A DNA stretch of 9,779 bases. Source: Candidatus Bathyarchaeota archaeon. GTDB lineage: Archaea; Thermoproteota; Bathyarchaeia; 40CM-2-53-6. Position 1 is the stretch's first letter. Each line of letters begins with the position of its first letter. The notes below the pieces were generated by a model. The model made no database searches. It was not told the DNA's origin and was given only the letters and a program-made list of their open reading frames with translations. The DNA lies in contig VBAY01000112.1 of NCBI GenBank assembly GCA_005883085.1, forward strand, positions 1 to 9,779, in the 5' to 3' direction. The position numbers and the translations under genes are program-made. Shown here one piece after another: positions 5,615 through 9,779 of the stretch.

Positions 5615-8600
5615 ATGGGCACCTGTAGTGGTAAATGTGAAAATCTTAACCTAACCGCAGGTTCACCGGATACCACCACAAGTCAAAAAATTGGCAAAAC
5701 CGCCGGAAAATACCAAGTTGAACCAGACCTGTCGGCCACGACTACCACGGGCACTCCTTCCACATCAAGCCCATCCGGATATGCTTGGGTTTACAACACA
5801 ACCCTCGGAGGGTCAACCATTCCGTCCGGAATATGGACTTTCAACATTACAATCAGCCTGACCAACATCGGAGGGGGGGGTCAGGCTGGGAATCTTTGGA
5901 TAACCGTCTGGAACTGCAATACTACAACCGTGGGAGCGGGATGTTCTTCCCTTTTCAAGAACTGGGACAACGCGACGAATATCCTAGCAACTGCATCCGC
6001 TCAAAAATACACATTCACCACTGGGACTATTGGACCATTTTCAAATGTCAAATTCATAGCAGTTGAGTATTGGATCTCTTATGCCACAACTGGCAATTCG
6101 AACGGACTAACCGTCACAGAAACCACTGTCTCCTCCGCATCATCTGTCTTCGCCCCGTTTGGGCTAAGCTATAGTCAGGGTCTCAGTGGCTCTCTAGGTC
6201 TAGTTGGGTCTGAAACCAAAGGTCTCGTCAAAGCTCTGAGCGGTTCACTGGTTTCAACCTCCAGCCTTGCGGAGAGGAATTCGATATTCAGGTCCCTCAG
6301 CAGCGCTCTGACTCTAGCCTCAGGTCTCGGAGAGAAAAATTCTGTCTTTAGAACGCTGACGGGTTCAATCATGCTCACGATGAGAATGATGTTCACTTCA
6401 ACTCAAGTCTCTACCACGACTCCTATTTCTTGTACTCTTCAAGCTGGAGTCGCGACGACGTGTACTCTGAGTCCAACCGCCACAATTACTAGGGTTTCTG
6501 GCTTGGCTGAGAAGAACTCCGTTTTCAGAACTCTTATCGGGTCATTGACTTTGGGCGCGAATCTCGCAGGGAAAAATTCGGTGTTCAGAACTCTTACCGG
6601 AACACTAAGTTTCGGGTCAGTTTTCACTGAACGGATTTCGTTGTTTAGGAGCCTTACAACCTCTCTTGTTTCGGCCTCAAGCTTCGCTGAGAAGTCTTCT
6701 CTTTCGAGATCTTTGTCGAGCTCGTTGAGTCTAGCCGGTTCTGAGACGAAGGGACTCGCCAAAGCTATGGCTGGTTCGCTGGGTCCAGCTTCGAGTCTCG
6801 CGGAGCAGACTTCGCTCTTCAGATCCCTGTCTGGTTCATTGTCTCTAGCCTCTGGTTTTGTCGAACATGCTTCGCTTCTCAGATCCTTGTCTGGCTCGCT
6901 CGGTGCAGTCTCGAGCCTTACCGATCAGCTTTCGTTGCTCAGGTCTCTGTCCGGTTCGCTCTCTCTGGGTTCCGGTTTTGCTGAGCAGTTTTCACTGTTT
7001 AGGTCTCTATCGGGCTCGCTGACCTTAGTCGGTTCTGAGACTAAGGGTCTTGCCAAGTCCCTTTCTTGTGTTCTAGGTCTTGCTGGTTCTGAGGCCAAAA
7101 GTCTTGCCAAGTTTTTGAGCGCCTCCTTGGGTTCGGTGTCAAGTTTCGCGAAGCAGGTTTCGTGGGGTAGGTCCTTTTCAGGTGCATTTAGTGTTTCGAG
7201 TTCTATGTTGAGAACTCGTGTTGTAATATTGAGCGGCGCATTAGGTTCAGTCTCAAGCTTTACGGATCGTCTTTCATTGCTCAAGTCTTTGTCGGGTTCG
7301 TTGTCTCCGACCTCGATTTTTGCCGAGAGGTCTTCACTGTTGAGGTCTTTCTCCGGGGTGCTTGGTTCGGTCTCAGGTTTTGTCCAGCATGTGTCCCTAT
7401 TCAGATTTCTATCTGGTTCGGTGAGTTCAGCCTCAAGCTTTGCAGAGCACTCTTCGTTGTTCAGGTCTCTCTCTAGCTCACTGGGCTCAGCTTCGAGCTT
7501 CATAGAGCATGGTTCGTTCTTCAGGTCTATGATCGCATCAGTCAGCGCAAGCCCGAGCCTTGTAGAGAGGTCGTCGTTCCTCAGATCTTTGTCTGGTTCG
7601 CTTGGACTTACTGGTTCCGAGGCTAAGGGTCTTGCCAAGTCCTTTAGCGCGTCTTTAGGTTCGACTTCGAGCCTTGCCGAAAAATCCTCGTTCTTCAGGT
7701 CTCTCTCTGGATCGTTGGGTCTTACTGCTTCTTTCCTGCGGGGTCGCGCTGTGACATTGAGTGCTTCTCTAGGCTCAGCTTCAGGTTTCGCTGAGCACAA
7801 CTCTCTATTTAGGACTCTTTCCGGCTCGTTGAATCTTGCAGCCTCGTTCTTCAGAGGTCGCACTGTGAATCTGAGTGCATCGATAGGTTCAGTCTCAAGC
7901 TTTGTTGAGCATGTTTCGCTGTTTAGATCGCTATCTGGCTCGCTAAATTTTGTGGCGTCTCTCTTTAGGGGTCGTACTGTAAACTTGAGCGTGTCGCTTG
8001 GTCAATCTTCTGGTTTCGCTGAGCATGCGTCGCTTTTCAAGTCCTTGTTCGGTTCGTTCAGTTCAGTTTCGAGTTTCGTCGGGCATGTTTCCTTGCTTAG
8101 GTCTCTGAGTGCCTCGATTTCTGCGGCCTCGAACCTTGCGGAGAGGTCATCGTTCTTCAGGTCTCAGTCAGGTTCTCTTGCTTCAGCCCCAAGTCTCGTT
8201 GATCATACTTCGCTTTTCAGGTCTCTTTTCGGGTCCCTTGGTCTTTCTAGTTCTGAGGCTAAGGGTCTGGCCAAAGCTCTGAGCGCTGCGCTGGGTCAAT
8301 CCTCTAGTTTCGTTGAGCATGGTTCCCTGTTCAGATCTTTTTCCAGTTCGCTAGGATATTCGAGCTCTGTAGTTAGAGGTCGCGCTGTGATCTTGACTGC
8401 TGCTCTGGGCTCTGCCTCAAGTTTTGTAGAGCACACATCGCTCTTCAGGTCTCTGTCTAGCTCGCTGGGTCTTACATCATCTTTCTTCAGAGGCCGCGCT
8501 GTAAACCTTAGCGCATCGTTGAGTTCAGCCTCGAGTTACGTCGGGCATGTATCATTGTTCAGGTCCCTGTCAAGCGCGATAGGTCTCTCGTCTTCCTTTT

Positions 8601-9553
8601 TCAGGGGCCGTGCAATATACTTGAGCGCCTCGCTAGGGTCGGCGTCCAGCTCCGTTGAGCATGTTTCCATCATCCGGGCTTTGTCGAGCATTGTTGGCAT
8701 TTCGAGCTCCGTGAGCAGGGGGCTCTCCGAGGCTCTGAGCGCCTCACTAGGTTCAGCATCGAGCTTCGTGGAACATATCTCGCTTTTCAGATCTCTCTCA
8801 GATTCACTTGGTCTTTCAATCTCTCAGCAAAGAGGTCGGAGCTTAATGCTGAGTGCTTCCTTGGGAGTGACCTCGAGTCTCTCTGAGAAGTCATCTATCT
8901 TCAGGTCCTTCGGCAATTCCATTGGTTTCGCTATTTCTCAGAGCAAGGGTTTCAGTGAGCCTCTCAACGCCTCGCTGAGTGGCGCTTCCAGCTTTTCTGA
9001 GCACACTTCGCTGTTCAGGTCGTTGTCTGACTCGATAGGTCTAAGCGCTTCCTACTTCAGAGGTCGCGCCATTTACCTGGGCGGTTCAATAGGTTCAGCA
9101 TCGGGCTTCTCCGAACACTTGTCACTTGTGAGATCTCTCTCCGGATCGTTATCTTCGGGTTCGAATGGTGGAGAGAGTTCTTCGTTCTTCAGATCTCTGA
9201 GTGGTTCATGGAGCATGAAAGCAGTTTATGCGCGGGGAGCAAAGTTTGTGCCTGTGGCTCTGGGGATAAACTTTGGCAGTAGGGAAGTTCTAATGGGCCG
9301 CTATGGTTGTTTCAATTGCAACAGTAATACAGGGGACTTCGCCTTCCTGGTGATCGCTCTCGGTTTCGTAGCTTTCGGTGTTTACGCTGCTAAACAACGA
9401 CGGCAATCAAGTAGGCCTGAAGAAGATCATCAAGATGATGAGCAAGTAATAATGGATGAGGAAGGATGGGAAACGAAATCCTTCGACAGCAAGGAACCGT
9501 CGACAAAGGCTTCCGGGAAGGATGAAGGCTGGGAAACCAAGCCTGAAGGCTAG
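5615..9553 (+). CDS. Giant tandem-repeat cell-surface protein, single-pass, cytoplasmic acidic tail
   Basis: The frame from ATG 5615 has 1312 codons; the real protein probably starts at 5499 with a Sec signal peptide. Order, numbered from 5615: an ectodomain (1-189) with beta-like segments, four cysteines (4, 8, 101, 110) and several N-x-S/T sequons; 50 tandem repeats of 18 or 20 residues (190-1194) plus a partial 51st; a juxtamembrane stretch with C1232-F-N-C1235; a transmembrane helix at about 1242-1259 (FAFLVIALGFVAFGVYAA); a basic stop-transfer (KQRRQ); and an acidic cytoplasmic tail with EGWETK twice. The repeats are about 30% Ser with regular Leu and Phe and almost no Pro, Trp or Cys. 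This is the plan of a type I membrane stalk or adhesin. No named family is recognised; adhesion, cell contact or envelope function is inference. It lies between the secreted protein and the MscL gene. Confidence 0.85.
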   Translation: MGTCSGKCENLNLTAGSPDTTTSQKIGKTAGKYQVEPDLSATTTTGTPSTSSPSGYAWVYNTTLGGSTIPSGIWTFNITISLTNIGGGGQAGNLWITVWNCNTTTVGAGCSSLFKNWDNATNILATASAQKYTFTTGTIGPFSNVKFIAVEYWISYATTGNSNGLTVTETTVSSASSVFAPFGLSYSQGLSGSLGLVGSETKGLVKALSGSLVSTSSLAERNSIFRSLSSALTLASGLGEKNSVFRTLTGSIMLTMRMMFTSTQVSTTTPISCTLQAGVATTCTLSPTATITRVSGLAEKNSVFRTLIGSLTLGANLAGKNSVFRTLTGTLSFGSVFTERISLFRSLTTSLVSASSFAEKSSLSRSLSSSLSLAGSETKGLAKAMAGSLGPASSLAEQTSLFRSLSGSLSLASGFVEHASLLRSLSGSLGAVSSLTDQLSLLRSLSGSLSLGSGFAEQFSLFRSLSGSLTLVGSETKGLAKSLSCVLGLAGSEAKSLAKFLSASLGSVSSFAKQVSWGRSFSGAFSVSSSMLRTRVVILSGALGSVSSFTDRLSLLKSLSGSLSPTSIFAERSSLLRSFSGVLGSVSGFVQHVSLFRFLSGSVSSASSFAEHSSLFRSLSSSLGSASSFIEHGSFFRSMIASVSASPSLVERSSFLRSLSGSLGLTGSEAKGLAKSFSASLGSTSSLAEKSSFFRSLSGSLGLTASFLRGRAVTLSASLGSASGFAEHNSLFRTLSGSLNLAASFFRGRTVNLSASIGSVSSFVEHVSLFRSLSGSLNFVASLFRGRTVNLSVSLGQSSGFAEHASLFKSLFGSFSSVSSFVGHVSLLRSLSASISAASNLAERSSFFRSQSGSLASAPSLVDHTSLFRSLFGSLGLSSSEAKGLAKALSAALGQSSSFVEHGSLFRSFSSSLGYSSSVVRGRAVILTAALGSASSFVEHTSLFRSLSSSLGLTSSFFRGRAVNLSASLSSASSYVGHVSLFRSLSSAIGLSSSFFRGRAIYLSASLGSASSSVEHVSIIRALSSIVGISSSVSRGLSEALSASLGSASSFVEHISLFRSLSDSLGLSISQQRGRSLMLSASLGVTSSLSEKSSIFRSFGNSIGFAISQSKGFSEPLNASLSGASSFSEHTSLFRSLSDSIGLSASYFRGRAIYLGGSIGSASGFSEHLSLVRSLSGSLSSGSNGGESSSFFRSLSGSWSMKAVYARGAKFVPVALGINFGSREVLMGRYGCFNCNSNTGDFAFLVIALGFVAFGVYAAKQRRQSSRPEEDHQDDEQVIMDEEGWETKSFDSKEPSTKASGKDEGWETKPEG
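5873..5880 (+). repeat. G8 homopolymer in the ectodomain coding region
   Basis: Eight consecutive G follow GGA and are read as part of Gly-Gly-Gly-Gly in the ectodomain (residues 86-89 from ATG 5615). Long G tracts in surface-protein genes are classic slippage sites for phase variation and also common sequencing-error sites. Here the frame is consistent on both sides. Confidence 0.7.
6182..9196 (+). repeat. 50 tandem protein-coding repeats of 54 or 60 bases (18 or 20 residues)
   Basis: Splitting the protein before each L-S-x-S-L core gives 50 contiguous units: 32 of exactly 20 residues, 17 of exactly 18, and one (unit 4) enlarged to 59 by an insertion. The lengths sum exactly from residue 190 to 1194; a partial unit 51 (LSGSW) starts at 9197. 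The 20-residue class reads approximately LSxSLGxxSSFxEHxSLFRS, with an acidic-basic pair at positions 13-14. The 18-residue class has two forms, LSxSLGLxSSFFRGRAVx and LSGSLGLxGSEAKGLAKx. From unit 23 (nt 7589) the two classes alternate as a 38-residue superunit, apart from three extra 20-mers (units 31-33) and units 49-50. DNA copies are diverged, so the array is old rather than freshly amplified. Confidence 0.92.
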
Positions 9554-9608
9554 GAACGAAATCTCCAGCTCCCTATATGGTGCTCGAAGTCAAGGATCTT
9601 CGTAGCTA

Positions 9609-9615
9609 TTATAAA
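9609..9615 (+). promoter_or_regulatory. TATA-like box for the MscL gene
   Basis: TTATAAA lies about 30 bases before the ATG at 9642. With an archaeal start site about 25-27 bases downstream of the box centre (near 9637-9639), the mRNA would be almost leaderless. It is an independent promoter, so the channel gene is probably not dependent on the giant protein's transcript. Confidence 0.6.
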
Positions 9616-9641
9616 CACTGAATCACAGAACGTCCCCTTCC

Positions 9642-9779
9642 ATGGATAAGATGGAGAAGACCACGGAGAAGAAGAAAGGATTCGTAAGAGAATTCACCGA
9701 CTTCCTCCAGACCTTTGGTGTCATTGGTCTTGCAATTGGTTTCGTAATAGGTGTCGCATCGTCCGCAGTAGTGAACTCT
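9642..9779 (+). CDS. mscL: MscL-family mechanosensitive channel, N-terminal part
   Basis: The first 46 codons run off the window end. The product starts MDKMEKTTEKKKGFVREFTD, an amphipathic, Lys-rich N-terminal segment, followed by FLQTFGVIGLAIGFVIGVAS, which matches the MscL first transmembrane helix (pattern EFxxFxxxxxVxxLAxGxxIGxA). MscL forms a homopentameric pore that opens under membrane tension to release solutes during hypo-osmotic shock. The TATA-like box at 9609-9615 supports a start at 9642; the in-frame ATG at 9651 is an alternative. Only helix one is visible, so pore-closing and C-terminal bundle features cannot be checked. Confidence 0.85.
   Translation, partial: MDKMEKTTEKKKGFVREFTDFLQTFGVIGLAIGFVIGVASSAVVNS

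Noticed and set aside
6925..7863. A 312-codon open frame on the minus strand, and two shorter ones at 6175-6396 and 6439-6762, antisense to the repeat array
   Set aside because: They follow from the repetitive, Ser/Leu-biased codon composition of the sense strand; their translations are low-complexity Glu/Arg/Leu mirrors of the repeats and have no starts or ribosome sites.
6182..9196. CRISPR array suggested by about 60-base periodicity
   Set aside because: The periodic units are coding, in one open frame, with lengths in multiples of three and no conserved identical repeat separated by unique spacers.

Overview
The window reads as archaeal, most likely a Thaumarchaeota/Nitrososphaeria-like or neighbouring Thermoproteota lineage of roughly 50% GC; this placement is inferred from style, not from a marker gene. 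Supporting signs are AT-rich TATA-like boxes at archaeal spacing (upstream of sufC and upstream of the MscL gene), a near-leaderless MscL gene, one exact GGAGGTGA Shine-Dalgarno site, an AbrB-type mini-protein and a SufC/SufS/SufU iron-sulfur set. Several apparent single-base frame breaks suggest a draft or long-read metagenomic sequence, although natural frameshifts are possible.

Minus strand, about 2900 down to 1: an iron-sulfur cluster assembly operon in the order sufC (ATPase), an A-type carrier (SufA/IscA/HesB), sufS (cysteine desulfurase) and a SufU/IscU-like scaffold cut by the window edge. SufS supplies persulfide sulfur, SufU accepts it or builds clusters, SufC powers the SufB/D scaffold (not in the window, perhaps beyond position 1), and the A-type protein passes clusters on. 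sufC needs a TTG start. sufS has no ordinary start codon in a sensible place, so it is either initiated unusually or is the frame-broken second half of a SufA-SufS fusion.

Divergent from this, after a 350-base spacer with a cluster of palindromes, comes a tight plus-strand set: a 61-residue AbrB-like protein and two small membrane proteins (3362 and 3793). The first appears frameshifted, because its alternative frame yields a C-terminal tail resembling that of its neighbour.

Plus strand 4416-9553 is a cell-surface region: a 232-residue secreted, six-cysteine protein with a KRG-A-I N-terminus like an archaeal pilin/class III signal, then a giant surface protein of 1312 residues as the open frame stands. 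The giant protein has a cysteine-containing ectodomain, 50 tandem 18- or 20-residue Leu/Ser repeats plus a partial 51st, a juxtamembrane Cys-x-x-Cys, one transmembrane helix and an acidic cytoplasmic tail. Its signal peptide is encoded immediately upstream, but one base out of frame with the ATG that follows a GGAGGG site. The window ends in the start of an MscL-family mechanosensitive channel gene.

The most unusual object is the repeat protein: its two repeat classes alternate as an 18+20 (38-residue) superunit through most of the C-terminal half, and homopolymers (A5 at the signal peptide, G8 in the ectodomain) make its reading frame potentially switchable.
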